From positions 1-24,742 of IMG/VR virus record IMGVR_UViG_3300046535_001340: 24,742 bases of DNA. One strand, given 5' to 3'. The position numbers and the translations under genes were made by a program. Every line of letters starts with the position of its first letter. Position 1 is the first letter of the stretch. This stretch comes from a virus. Below the pieces are notes generated by a model. It was not told the origin of the DNA. It did not search any database and saw only the letters and a list, made by a program, of their open reading frames with translations. Below, piece by piece: positions 1-7,397 of the stretch.

Positions 1-12
1 AATCCCGTCGCA

Positions 13-1482
13 GTGCTGTCATGCGGTGTCGTATCAAACACGGCCAACCAAATGACAGCAGCCCTGGCCCTTCGTGCCAGCGGCGGTCTACCTACCACCG
101 CCGCCAACCCCGCCGTCCCGGCGCTGCGTGTTTACCAACACGAAGCGATCGATTGGTTGTTAAACACATCATCGCTCAACAAGAACCGGTTCCTGGTACT
201 CGACCCCGGTCTTGGAAAGACCGCGATCGCCATCCGCGCGGCCTATCTCGCGGGAGCACAAAACGTCCTGGTGATCTGCCCGGCCATCGCCCGCATCATC
301 TGGGCGGCCGAACTTATTAAATGGTGGCCCACCGACAACATCTTGATCCCCGAGTTGCTCGTCGTGCAACCTGGCACCAGTATCCGCCGCCCGGTCCCGA
401 GACCTGGCTGGACGGTGATCGCCTACTCGAACCTCTCGATCACCAGCGACCCCTGGCTCCGACGTCTCGCCAAACTCGACTGGGACGTCGTTATCATCGA
501 TGAGTGTCAGTATCTCAAGGGGGCCAGCAACCGCACCCATGCGGTCTATGGCGGCCGGCTGGACACCCCGGTCGGTTCCCTGGCAGGAACCACCAACAAG
601 GTCTGGTTGCTGTCGGGCACACCCGCCCCGAACCATGCCGGAGAGCTCTACCCCCATCTCAAAGCGCTTTTCCGTGAGGCACTGCCGGCGGCAGTGAGAA
701 CTGTGTTCGAGTTCGAGAACCGCTTTTGCAACGTCCAGGACACGGTCTATGGCCGGCGGATTACGGGATCGAAGATCAGCGCAATCCCCGAGCTCCGTGA
801 CCGGCTGCGTCCCCACGTCTTCAGGCGTCGACGCGAGGACGTGCTGACCGATCTGCCGCCCTTAGCCTTCTACGATACGCCGATCGATGCCGAGAACACC
901 CTGCCTCTCCCTCTGGGCGCGGCCACACTCGATGATGATGATGATGACCAGCTGATCGCAGGGCTCCAACGCAACGAAGCTGCACTGGCGACCGGGCGGC
1001 GCGCTCTTGGTGAGAGCAAGATCGCTGCAAGCGCAGCATTCTGCGAGGAAACCCTCCTCCAGATGGCGCCCCACCAGCGCAAGCTGGTGGTTTTCGCCTA
1101 TCACCGCAGCGTGATCCGTGGTCTGGCGGCCGAGCTCAGTGAGTTTGCCCCCGTTGTCATCGACGGGTCCACGTCCCAGCGTGACCGCGAAATAGCCATC
1201 ACCCGCTTTCAGCAGGACGTGAACAGAACCCAAATCCTAATCGGTCAGATCCAGGCGGCCGGCACGGCCATCACCCTCACCGCGGCGCACACCGCGGTCT
1301 TTGTCGAGACCTCTTGGGTTCCGGCCGAGAACTATCAAGCCGCCTTGCGCATCCACCGCCTTGGCCAGGCCAACGCCTGCACCATTCACTTTCTTTACGT
1401 CCCTGGCTCGCTCGATCACCGGATCATGCGTGCCTATCGAAGAAAGGCCAGCGAACTCAGCCATTTGTTCGAGCACTTTTAA
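13..1482 (+). CDS. SNF2-family DNA helicase/ATPase (phage type)
   Basis: ATP-dependent DNA translocase of helicase superfamily 2, Swi2/Snf2 class, expected to act in phage DNA replication or recombination. Visible motifs, numbered from the GTG at 13: Walker A DPGLGKT (64-70), Walker B DECQ (163-166, in place of DEAH), motif III SGTP (201-204), and the C-terminal RecA lobe with AAGTAITLT (415-423) and the SNF2-type motif VI ALRIHRLGQ (444-452). The 489-residue length suits compact phage SNF2 proteins, which lack the accessory domains of chromatin remodellers. A run of six Asp (307-312, a GAT repeat) lies in the linker between the lobes. The start is unsure: the frame is open to base 1, GTG 13 and ATG 52 both lack a clear Shine-Dalgarno sequence, and homology begins only near residue 39 (LRVYQ). 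The gene could therefore begin upstream of the window. Family assignment is firm; the exact role is inferred from its neighbours. Confidence 0.9.
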   Translation: MLSCGVVSNTANQMTAALALRASGGLPTTAANPAVPALRVYQHEAIDWLLNTSSLNKNRFLVLDPGLGKTAIAIRAAYLAGAQNVLVICPAIARIIWAAELIKWWPTDNILIPELLVVQPGTSIRRPVPRPGWTVIAYSNLSITSDPWLRRLAKLDWDVVIIDECQYLKGASNRTHAVYGGRLDTPVGSLAGTTNKVWLLSGTPAPNHAGELYPHLKALFREALPAAVRTVFEFENRFCNVQDTVYGRRITGSKISAIPELRDRLRPHVFRRRREDVLTDLPPLAFYDTPIDAENTLPLPLGAATLDDDDDDQLIAGLQRNEAALATGRRALGESKIAASAAFCEETLLQMAPHQRKLVVFAYHRSVIRGLAAELSEFAPVVIDGSTSQRDREIAITRFQQDVNRTQILIGQIQAAGTAITLTAAHTAVFVETSWVPAENYQAALRIHRLGQANACTIHFLYVPGSLDHRIMRAYRRKASELSHLFEHF

Positions 1483-1531
1483 TTCCCCCGCCCGGGCTCA
1501 GCCCGCGCCAATCAAAAACCCCCATTTGGCA

Positions 1532-1537
1532 GGGAGG
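1532..1537 (+). promoter_or_regulatory. Shine-Dalgarno sequence deciding a TTG start
   Basis: GGGAGG lies 5 nt before the TTG at 1543. No ATG or GTG of this frame lies near it, so the SD supports TTG as the true start of the 158-residue gene. Confidence 0.7.
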
Positions 1538-1542
1538 AATCT

Positions 1543-2019
1543 TTGATAAATATCACGTTTGGCGGTGAAACCCTTGACGAGGCCAAGGAAGACTTCTGTC
1601 GCATAGGACGTGGTCTTTTTAACCTGGAGATTAGCGAAACCTCCGCTGGCACTGCCGGCGGTAACGGTCTCGACACTGCCGAGATCGAGCCGCCAACACC
1701 GACCCGTCGCCGCCGTGGTCGTGAGGCCGCGGCAGCTGGTGCTGCCGCGCCGCCGGAGGCCGAGCCGGAAGTCGAAAACCTCGATCCCGGCGATCTGCGC
1801 ACCAAGGTCATCGATCTCCTCCAGCAGTGCTATCGCCACAACAAGATCGGCGCCAGCAAGGTGGTCGACCTCCAGAAGCAATATGACGTCAAACGCTTCG
1901 CCGAGGTCCCCGACGCCAAGCTGGCCAAACTCTATGACCAGGCGAAAGCCCTCTGGGCCGAGCTTAACGGCGCAGCACTACCGCCAGCAGCACCCGCGGC
2001 TGACACCGGGCCCTTCTGA
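1543..2019 (+). CDS. Hypothetical phage protein of the replication operon, 158 aa
   Basis: I do not recognise a named family. The N-terminus (1-35) looks like a small folded strand/helix region. Residues 36-85 are a low-complexity Thr/Arg/Ala/Pro/Glu linker containing RRRRGR (54-59). Residues 86-142 form a predicted helical domain with the pattern LLQQCYRHNKIGASKVVDLQ then FAEVP and LAKLYDQA. That pattern resembles the C-terminal helical module seen in several phage recombination or ssDNA-related proteins, where a glycine-containing helix pair precedes an 'EVP' turn; this is resemblance only. It starts at TTG behind a good SD and ends TGATG with the DUF2800 nuclease gene, so the two are probably translated together. 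Its place between helicase and nuclease suggests an accessory role in DNA processing. Confidence 0.75.
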   Translation: MINITFGGETLDEAKEDFCRIGRGLFNLEISETSAGTAGGNGLDTAEIEPPTPTRRRRGREAAAAGAAAPPEAEPEVENLDPGDLRTKVIDLLQQCYRHNKIGASKVVDLQKQYDVKRFAEVPDAKLAKLYDQAKALWAELNGAALPPAAPAADTGPF

Positions 2020-3200
2020 TGGCGGTTGCGCACTCTCTTTTAGGTGCGTCCTCCGCGTCCCGGTGGATGACGTGCCCCGGTAGTTTTCGCGTAGCGAAAG
2101 CCGTGACCGACCCCGCGGGCTCGTCCCGCTGGGCGGCACAGGGCACCGTCGCCCACACCGTTGGCGAGCACTTGCTGACCCACGGCGGTCCGATCGACCA
2201 GTTTCTCGGCCAGACCCTCTACCACGACGGTCACGCCATCCTCGTTGACCAGGAGATGGTCGAAGCGGTCGAGATCTACCTCAACACCGTGCAGCCGATC
2301 GTTGCCGAGGCTGACGTCTGGGCGGCCGAGCAGCAAGTGAACCTAGCCAGCTATTGGTATCCCGCCGCCACACCGGTCGATCTCTTTGGGACGTGCGATC
2401 TCCTGGCCTACAGCCGTCGCCGGCGACGACTGACCATCGTCGACTACAAGAATGGCGCCGGTGTCTACGTCTCGCATTTGGATAATCTCCAAATGCTCTA
2501 CTACGCGGCCGGTGGCCTGGCCCTGTTGGAGGACGTCTATCAGGAGGATGCCTTAGAGGTCGAGATGATCGTCGTGCAGCCCCGCGTCCCGGGCCGTGAG
2601 GCGGTGCGCAGCTACGTCCTGCCGGTGATCGATATCCTCTTGTGGGTCGAAACCGAACTTAAACCAGCCGTGGCGGCTACCCAACAAGACGACGCCAAAC
2701 TCATCATGGGCGACCACTGCCGGTGGTGCCCCGGCCGGGTGATCTGCCCGGCCTTGCAGGCGGCTAAGCTGCGCGCAGCGCAAAAAGCCTTTAGCCCGGT
2801 CGCTGACGATACTCTCACCGACGCCACCCCGGCCGAACTTAGTGACTACCTCGACGACGCCGAGCGGTTGGAGGTGTGGATCCAGGGGGTGCGTGAGCTC
2901 GCTCAGCAACGCATCGAGGATGGGACGCCCGTACCCGGCTGGGGTCTCGTCCCGACACGTCCCAGACGCGTCTGGATCGACGAGAGCCAGGTCGAAACCC
3001 TCTTACGGTCGAATGGTGCCAACGATATCTGGGAGAAGCCCAAGCTGCGCTCTCCATCACAGATGGAGAAGCATGTCGGCACCCGCTCCTGGCGCGAGCT
3101 TCAGCCGCTGATCGAGGCGCGCTCATCGGGCATGAAGCTGGACCGTCAGACCCAACTGATCGATCCGTTTGAACGGATCGACGAGAAGGATGCGGCATGA
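2019..3200 (+). CDS. DUF2800-type PD-(D/E)XK nuclease with Cys cluster
   Basis: RecB/Cas4-like nuclease superfamily protein of 393 residues, expected to degrade or trim DNA in phage recombination. Visible signatures: the N-terminal SRWMTCPGS (14-22) typical of DUF2800, catalytic GTCD (124-127), then VDYKNG (141-146) giving the D-x-K of the PD-(D/E)XK core, and a downstream Q158/Y161 in the position of the usual QxxxY motif. Cys20 plus Cys234, Cys237 and Cys243 (DHCRWCPGRVIC) match the one-plus-three cysteine arrangement that holds a 4Fe-4S cluster in AddB- and Cas4-type nucleases; that a cluster is bound here is inference. ATG 2019 shares its A with the upstream stop (TGATG). The next gene begins at ATGA 3197. 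DUF2800 and DUF2815 genes often travel together in phages, as here. Confidence 0.88.
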   Translation: MAVAHSLLGASSASRWMTCPGSFRVAKAVTDPAGSSRWAAQGTVAHTVGEHLLTHGGPIDQFLGQTLYHDGHAILVDQEMVEAVEIYLNTVQPIVAEADVWAAEQQVNLASYWYPAATPVDLFGTCDLLAYSRRRRRLTIVDYKNGAGVYVSHLDNLQMLYYAAGGLALLEDVYQEDALEVEMIVVQPRVPGREAVRSYVLPVIDILLWVETELKPAVAATQQDDAKLIMGDHCRWCPGRVICPALQAAKLRAAQKAFSPVADDTLTDATPAELSDYLDDAERLEVWIQGVRELAQQRIEDGTPVPGWGLVPTRPRRVWIDESQVETLLRSNGANDIWEKPKLRSPSQMEKHVGTRSWRELQPLIEARSSGMKLDRQTQLIDPFERIDEKDAA

Positions 3201-3490
3201 AAGCCGCGAAGATCTGCGCCAAGGCTGGCGAGCTCGTCAGGGGAGATCGTGCCGCCCTTCACGGTGACAAGGCGATCAACCTTCAGAACATCGCGCACAT
3301 TTGGAACGCCATTCTTGTTGCCAAAACGGTTCGGGATGGCCATCGCGGGCTCAACGCCCTCGATGTCGCCAATATGCTTGAAGCCCTCAAGATCGCCCGC
3401 CGCTACAGCGGCGCCCATAACATCGACGATTACATCGACGGCGCCGGCTATGCCGGTTGTGCCGGTGAGATCGCGGATAACAACAAATGA
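3197..3490 (+). CDS. DUF6378-like small phage protein
   Basis: A 97-residue protein with the layout of the DUF6378 family: an N-terminal GDRAALHGDKAINLQNIA segment, an aromatic helix (HIWNAI), LNALDVANMLEALKIAR, then HNIDDYIDGAGYAGCAGEIA at the end. The family is common in phage replication regions and has no established function that I know of; the Asp/His-rich layout recalls small helical housekeeping or nucleotide-related folds, but I draw no conclusion. The start overlaps the DUF2800 stop by ATGA, and its own stop overlaps the next small gene in the same way, so it sits in a coupled chain. The family call is by memory of the motif pattern. Confidence 0.8.
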   Translation: MKAAKICAKAGELVRGDRAALHGDKAINLQNIAHIWNAILVAKTVRDGHRGLNALDVANMLEALKIARRYSGAHNIDDYIDGAGYAGCAGEIADNNK

Positions 3491-3630
3491 AGAAAGACTA
3501 TCCGCAGCTTAAATACATCAGAGAGTGCAGAAAGGACCCCGTGTTTGTGCGCCATGAGCTTGATAGACAGAAAGTCTTACGGCGCAAGAAAAAGCGCAGC
3601 ACCTTATCAACGTCCCCCGTGAAACCGTAA
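3487..3630 (+). CDS. Small basic protein, 47 aa
   Basis: This short gene fills the gap between the DUF6378-like gene and the ssDNA-binding gene. ATG 3487 overlaps the upstream stop as ATGA and the frame ends at TAA 3628-3630. The product begins MKKDYPQLKYIRECRKDP and carries a basic patch LRRKKKR (31-37), so it is strongly cationic and could contact nucleic acid. No family is recognised. Support comes from the ATGA coupling, which matches the rest of the operon, the good fit to the gap, and sensible sequence composition; the shortness leaves some doubt. Confidence 0.6.
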   Translation: MKKDYPQLKYIRECRKDPVFVRHELDRQKVLRRKKKRSTLSTSPVKP

Positions 3631-3646
3631 ACCGAGGAACCGACAG

Positions 3647-4270
3647 ATGGTTAATGTTGTCCAGACCCCCACCGGTATTCTCTCCTACCCGCACTTCTTC
3701 AAGCCACGCCCGGTCGTCGAGGGCGGCCAGCCGCGCTATTCGGCCAACTTGATCTTTGATGAGGTCACCCAAAAGGATCCGGCCTATCTCGCGCTGCGCA
3801 AGCTCGCCAACCAGGCCGCGGTCGATTTCTTTGGTGACAAGATGAAGGACCCGCGCTTTGTGGCGCGTCTGCGCAAGCCGTTCCGCGAGTGCGCCGACAA
3901 GGCTGGCGTCTCTGGTTATGACGTCCCCAACGGCAGCTTCATTGCGGCCTGGTCGAGCCAACCGGTCAAGATCGTCGGCCCCGACACCCACGAGATCACC
4001 GTCGCCGGGGACGTCTTCCCGGGCCAGCGTGCCCGCTTTCAGGTCTCTGCCTTTGCCTATGACCAGGGCGGCAATATCGGTGTCAGCTTTGGCCTGCAAG
4101 GGGTGCAGATCACCCGTCGCAACATGCCGCGGCTGGATGGCCGCGCCACCCTGCCTTGGGATCGTTCGAGCGAGGAGGATGACGACAATGCCGACGCTTT
4201 CGGAAACACCCCCGCTACAGCGGGAGCCGACGACATTCCGTTCTGGCAGCCTCTCGTCATCGCTGCCTGA
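3647..4270 (+). CDS. DUF2815-family single-stranded DNA-binding protein
   Basis: A 207-residue protein matching DUF2815, a phage family regarded as OB-fold single-stranded DNA-binding proteins comparable in role to T7 gp2.5. Seen here: the opening TPTGILSYPHFFKPRPV, the strand YSANLIFDE (31-39), VDFFGDKMKDPRF (59-71), a central region rich in aromatic and basic residues, and GQRARFQVSAFAYD (126-139). After residue 170 comes an acidic stretch EEDDD (176-180) of the sort SSB proteins use to recruit partners, although here the chain continues 27 residues further to a hydrophobic end. ATG 3647 is preceded by GAGGA at a suitable distance. Nuclease, SSB, helicase and polymerase in one operon form a coherent replication/recombination set. 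The 3' end encodes the start of another gene in a different frame. Confidence 0.88.
   Translation: MVNVVQTPTGILSYPHFFKPRPVVEGGQPRYSANLIFDEVTQKDPAYLALRKLANQAAVDFFGDKMKDPRFVARLRKPFRECADKAGVSGYDVPNGSFIAAWSSQPVKIVGPDTHEITVAGDVFPGQRARFQVSAFAYDQGGNIGVSFGLQGVQITRRNMPRLDGRATLPWDRSSEEDDDNADAFGNTPATAGADDIPFWQPLVIAA
4172..4178 (+). promoter_or_regulatory. Internal Shine-Dalgarno sequence inside the SSB acidic tail
   Basis: GAGGAGG here is formed by the Glu176-Glu177-Asp178 codons of the SSB gene and lies 9 nt before ATG 4188 in another frame. It is the best evidence for the start of the overlapping 84-residue gene. Confidence 0.6.
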
Positions 4271-4442
4271 CTACGACGAGGTTATCCACCAGGCATGTTG
4301 GCTGCTCGACCGGGCGATCAACGATCACCGCAGGGCGCAGCTGGAGGCCGAGGGGCAGCTATCGCGGAATGCGACCTACTACACCCCTCACGAGCGTTGG
4401 GGGTTCATCAAAGAAGCCAGGCGCCTCCTGGCGGGGTTGTGA
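4188..4442 (+). CDS. Hypothetical protein, 84 aa, overlapping the SSB gene
   Basis: The protein begins MPTLSETPPLQREP. Its first 28 residues are read from the last 83 bases of the SSB gene in another frame. The remaining part, YDEVIHQACWLLDRAINDH to HERWGFIKEARRLLAGL, reads as a compact helical domain with several aromatic residues. No family recognised. Start choice: ATG 4188 has GAGGAGG at the proper distance, while ATG 4179 is too close to the SD. The gene ends at TGA 4440-4442, which overlaps the GTG of the next gene as GTGA. The stretch beyond the SSB stop has no other gene, which supports a real coding region. Confidence 0.65.
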   Translation: MPTLSETPPLQREPTTFRSGSLSSSLPDYDEVIHQACWLLDRAINDHRRAQLEAEGQLSRNATYYTPHERWGFIKEARRLLAGL

Positions 4443-4753
4443 TCCGGGCGATGCTCGATCTCTTCGCGCCAACCTACGCCGACCTCCCCGCCGGTCTCTG
4501 CCGGAGCCTCCTCAAGGCCCCCGCGGCCGGCGGGTTGACGCTGCGCGAGGCGATCATCATGCACTGCGTCCTGGTGGCATCCGAGCCGCCTACCGTGGGT
4601 GATATCGCCCGGCTGATCCACGCCCCCCAACCCAGTGTCACCCGCTGTGTTCATCGTCTGGTGGGTCTGGGTTTTGTTCGTCGTCAAGCACGGGCCGCGT
4701 ACAACCGCCGCGGTCTTGTGCCGACACTTAAAGGTCAGGAATTGTTGACATGA
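4439..4753 (+). CDS. MarR-like winged-helix DNA-binding protein
   Basis: A small (104 aa) winged-helix protein. Numbered from GTG 4439: LTLREAIIMHCVLVA (33-47) gives the first helix of the domain, PPTVGDIARLIHAPQPSVTRCVHRLVGLGFVRR (50-82) is a MarR-type helix-turn-helix with its recognition helix near 64-75, and LVPTLKGQELL (93-103) is the usual wing-to-last-helix 'LTxxGxxLL' pattern. It probably binds DNA, either to regulate phage transcription or to mark a replication site. GTG 4439 overlaps the upstream stop (GTGA) and follows GGCGGGG; ATG 4451 is an alternative without SD. The open frame extends upstream to 4295, but there it lies on top of the 84-residue gene and has no matching domain. 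It lacks the N-terminal dimerisation helix of full-length MarR proteins. Confidence 0.75.
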   Translation: MIRAMLDLFAPTYADLPAGLCRSLLKAPAAGGLTLREAIIMHCVLVASEPPTVGDIARLIHAPQPSVTRCVHRLVGLGFVRRQARAAYNRRGLVPTLKGQELLT

Positions 4754-5037
4754 CCGCCGTCCGGCAACCCCCTGCCGCTACTAGCGATTTGGATCGGGCA
4801 CGCGCCTTGCTCGCCGACGACCCTGACGAAATGGATGAGCAGTGGCTGGCGGAGATTATCGCTGCCGTCCGAGCCGAGGCAGTCGCGGCTGAGCGCGAGC
4901 GCATAGCGCAGCGGGTCAGTGAGAGAGAAATCGTGCGGCTTAGTGTTGGCCGCGATCCGCTCGTGGAAGTGAACGAGATCATCCAAGACCTCGCGCACGA
5001 CATCGCGACTGACTGGGAAGATTATGTTGATGAGTGA
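4750..5037 (+). CDS. Hypothetical acidic helical protein, 95 aa
   Basis: Starts at ATGA overlapping the winged-helix gene and stops 3 nt before the polymerase start codon. The chain is acidic and mostly helical: an Asp-rich start of a helix (LLADDPDEMDEQWLAEII, about 20-37), a long charged Ala/Glu/Arg helix (AAVRAEAVAAERERIAQRV, 38-56) that could form a coiled coil, and an acidic C-terminus (DIATDWEDYVDE). No family recognised. Its position directly before the DNA polymerase could mean an accessory role, but nothing in the sequence proves it. Confidence 0.75.
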   Translation: MTAVRQPPAATSDLDRARALLADDPDEMDEQWLAEIIAAVRAEAVAAERERIAQRVSEREIVRLSVGRDPLVEVNEIIQDLAHDIATDWEDYVDE

Positions 5038-5040
5038 GTT

Positions 5041-6975
5041 TTGCACCGCTGCGTGATCGACATCGAGACCGGCTCGCTGGCCGATCTCCCCAAGGTCGGG
5101 GTCGACGCCTATGCCGAAGACCCGTCAACGCGCGTCCTGTGCCTGGCCTACCAGTTTGACGACGACCCGATCGAGCTCTGGTGGCCGGGGCAACCGCTAC
5201 CCTTCAGACTCACCCACCCCGACATTACCTGGGTCGCCCACAACGCGGCGTTCGAGATCGCTATCTGGCGGCATGTGCTGGCCGCACGCTATGGCTGGCC
5301 CCCTTGCCCGGCGGCGCATCAATGGTCGTGCACGATGGCCCGATCGCAGTATCATGGTCTGCCGGCGGCGTTGGACGACGTTGCCCTTGCGCTCCGCTTT
5401 CCCCCCTCCATGCGCAAAGACGCCGCCGGCAGGCGCGTGATGATGCAGTTGATGCGCCCGCGCAGCCTCTACCCGACGCCACGCTGGTGGCACGAGGATG
5501 CCCCGGCCAAGTTCGATGCCCTCTGCCGCTACTGTGTTCGGGACGTAGAGATCGAGGCCAAGCTCGACCGCATACTGCCCCCATTGCCCACCACGGAGCA
5601 CCACCTCTGGCGCATCAACCACGCGATGAACATGCGCGGCGTCCTCCTGGACGTCGATCTAATCGACGCCATGCAGAAGATTGTCGACAACGAAACCCAC
5701 CGGCTGAACGGCGAACTCAATCGCGTCACCAACGGCCGGCTGCGATCGATCAACCAGGTTGCCAAGGTAAAACAGTTTCTGTCAGACGAGCATGACTTAA
5801 AAGTCACCGGTCTGGATAAGGACGCCGTAGCACAAATCCTGAACACCGACCCGTTTCTCGACCCTGTCGCCCAGCGCATCCTGGAGATCCGCGCCGAGGC
5901 CGCCAAGACGTCGACCGCCAAGCTGGCCGCGATGAAGCGATCCACTTCCAGTGACGGCTATGCCCGCGGTCTATGGCGCTATTACGGCGCGTCCCGCACC
6001 GGGCGCTACTCCGGCCAGCGCATCCAACTACAGAACCTCGCCCGGCCGACGATCAAGTCGACCGCGGCGGCGATCGACCTCATCCTCAAGGACGAGCCTG
6101 CCGACGTGCTCAACATGCTGTTCGAGGATACCCCTCTCGGGGTGGTCTCCTCCTGCTTGCGCGGTTGCATCGTCCCAGAACCGGGTAACCTTTTTGCGGT
6201 CGGCGACCTGTCGCAGATCGAGGCTCGCATCGTCGCTTGGCTCGCCGGTCAGCAGGACGTGCTCGACGTCTATGCTAGCGGCGAGGACGTCTATGTCTGG
6301 ACCGCTAACCGAGTACGGTCAACGAGCCGCCAGCTGGGCAAGGTGATCCGCTTGGCGCTGGGCTTTGGCATGGGCTCGACGAAGTTCGTCGAGACCGCGG
6401 CGACCTATCAGATCCCCCTTACCGAGCACCACGCCCTTGCGATCGTCGATGAGTGGCGGGCCACTAGCCCCAATATCGTCCAGTTCTGGTACGAGCTCGG
6501 CTCCGCGGCAATGGCAGTCGCCACCGGCCGCGACGGCTACCACGAGACCGTGGGCCGCATCGGCCTCGAACGCCGACGCAAGGCGATGGTGATGCATCTG
6601 CCCTCCGGCCGCGAGCTCTTCTACCAATATATCGATCGCCTGTGGGACCCCGACCGCGGTCGCTTCCGGCTGGTTTACGAAGGGGTCAACCAGTATACCC
6701 GGCGTTGGGAGCGGATCAGCACCTGGGGCGGCAAGCTGGTCGAGAACGCCACTCAGGCCGTGGCCCGAGACGTACTGACGGATAGCCTGCGCACGCTCTG
6801 GGTCAAGCTTGACATCGTCGGGACGGTGCACGACGAGCTCATCGTCGAGAGCCCCGCGGCTCGTGCGGCGTGGGACCTGTCAACGATGTTGACAGTGATG
6901 AAGACGACGCCGGCCTGGGCGCCGGGTCTACCGGTCGGGGCCGAGGGGCGGGTCGTGACACGGTATGGAAAATAG
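5041..6975 (+). CDS. Family A DNA polymerase with 3'-5' exonuclease (phage)
   Basis: The replicative DNA polymerase, 644 residues, without a 5'-3' exonuclease domain. Proofreading domain: DIET (7-10), HNAAFE (67-72) and YCVRDVE (164-170) are the Exo I, II and III motifs of the DnaQ type. Polymerase domain: the fingers-entry stretch RYYGASRTGRYSGQRIQLQN (313-332), motif A DLSQIEARI (389-397), motif B RQLGKVIRLALGFGMG (430-445), and motif C HDEL (598-601 region). The opening VGVDAYAEDPSTRVLCLAY is characteristic of this phage lineage. Aligning motif B by eye with T7 polymerase (R518, K522, Y526) places Leu438 at the dNTP-discrimination position. The start TTG 5041 lies just after the upstream stop; GTG 5053 is possible but would leave only a stub before the DIET strand. 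Last large gene of the replication operon. Confidence 0.95.
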   Translation: MHRCVIDIETGSLADLPKVGVDAYAEDPSTRVLCLAYQFDDDPIELWWPGQPLPFRLTHPDITWVAHNAAFEIAIWRHVLAARYGWPPCPAAHQWSCTMARSQYHGLPAALDDVALALRFPPSMRKDAAGRRVMMQLMRPRSLYPTPRWWHEDAPAKFDALCRYCVRDVEIEAKLDRILPPLPTTEHHLWRINHAMNMRGVLLDVDLIDAMQKIVDNETHRLNGELNRVTNGRLRSINQVAKVKQFLSDEHDLKVTGLDKDAVAQILNTDPFLDPVAQRILEIRAEAAKTSTAKLAAMKRSTSSDGYARGLWRYYGASRTGRYSGQRIQLQNLARPTIKSTAAAIDLILKDEPADVLNMLFEDTPLGVVSSCLRGCIVPEPGNLFAVGDLSQIEARIVAWLAGQQDVLDVYASGEDVYVWTANRVRSTSRQLGKVIRLALGFGMGSTKFVETAATYQIPLTEHHALAIVDEWRATSPNIVQFWYELGSAAMAVATGRDGYHETVGRIGLERRRKAMVMHLPSGRELFYQYIDRLWDPDRGRFRLVYEGVNQYTRRWERISTWGGKLVENATQAVARDVLTDSLRTLWVKLDIVGTVHDELIVESPAARAAWDLSTMLTVMKTTPAWAPGLPVGAEGRVVTRYGK

Positions 6976-7132
6976 GGAGAGAGGCCCAGCCTTGTGGAGG
7001 GGCTGGACCCCGTTCCTACCGGCGAACTATGATGAGCTTGATCCTGACGGACCAGAACACCATAATCCACGGCAGGAGCCGGCGATGGGTACGAGCCATC
7101 GTTTTCTCTCCTGTAGTGCGGCGCCGGGCTAA
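6965..7132 (+). CDS. Possible small ORF at the operon end, 55 aa
   Basis: ATG 6965 lies inside the last codons of the polymerase gene in another frame, and the ORF ends at TAA 7130-7132, exactly in the loop of the operon terminator. The product begins MENRERGPALWRGWTPFLP and continues NYDELDPDGPEHHNPRQEP, a composition that looks protein-like. No family recognised. The nearest purine-rich sequence (GAGGGGCGGG) is rather far from the ATG. A competing frame (ending 7175) runs through the terminator and seems less likely. Kept as tentative. Confidence 0.35.
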   Translation: MENRERGPALWRGWTPFLPANYDELDPDGPEHHNPRQEPAMGTSHRFLSCSAAPG

Positions 7133-7148
7133 TCCCCGGCGCCGTTTT
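7119..7148 (+). terminator. Rho-independent terminator of the replication operon
   Basis: Perfect 10-bp inverted repeat CGGCGCCGGG (7119-7128) and CCCGGCGCCG (7135-7144) with a 6-nt loop, followed by TTTT and then CATTAT on the + strand. It lies about 140 nt after the polymerase stop, as expected for the end of the left operon. There is no matching T run on the opposite strand, so it should act in one direction. Confidence 0.85.
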
Positions 7149-7227
7149 CATTATGGCACAGGGGATTTGTCGTAGGCTTCCGGTTTTGATAGTGGTCATC
7201 CTCGGTAGACGATCAGCTTGACCCGAA

Positions 7228-7266
7228 GGGGAAACTGGCCGGGTCCAAACCGGTCAGTTCCTCCCC
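7228..7266. other. Predicted stem-loop
   Basis: ACTGGCCGG (7234-7242) pairs with CCGGTCAGT (7250-7258), nine pairs with one G-U, around a 7-nt loop. Beyond small internal mismatches, GGGG (7228-7231) pairs with CCCC (7263-7266). No T run follows on either strand, so it is not a standard terminator, but it could act as an RNA structure or a protein site in the convergent region. Confidence 0.45.
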
Positions 7267-7361
7267 TCGTTTAAGCCCTAAAATGTCCACTTGTGTCCAA
7301 ACAAAACGCTTTGGCGGTCTCTGTGGGTAAACCTATTATTCGGCAATATCAAAGAGTTGGG

Positions 7362-7395
7362 TTGTAGAATTTGTCTTGCAAGACACTTCCTACAA
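7362..7395. promoter_or_regulatory. 34-bp interrupted palindrome, candidate operator or recombination site
   Basis: A perfect 14-bp palindrome TGTCTTGCAAGACA (7372-7385) is flanked on each side by 4 unpaired bases and then by the arms TTGTAG (7362-7367) and CTACAA (7390-7395). The whole is symmetric about 7378/7379. Such two-tier symmetry is typical of binding sites for dimeric proteins (repressors, resolvases or integrases). It could equally form a hairpin in RNA, though no T run follows. Confidence 0.55.
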
Positions 7396-7397
7396 TC

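Noticed and set aside
169-816. - strand ORF opposite the SNF2 helicase
   Set aside because: It mirrors a gene with clear helicase motifs and shows no motif of its own.
931-948. (GAT)5GAC run as a regulatory microsatellite
   Set aside because: It is in frame and encodes six Asp in the helicase linker; no sign of frame-changing function.
13-7132. Integrase, repressor or toxin-antitoxin genes that would prove a prophage
   Set aside because: No frame shows tyrosine or serine recombinase motifs; the only DNA-binding regulator candidate is the MarR-like protein.
6870-7175. 101-codon + ORF across the polymerase end and the terminator
   Set aside because: Reads through the terminator hairpin and overlaps the polymerase by over 100 bp; the 55-codon frame fits better, and even that is uncertain.
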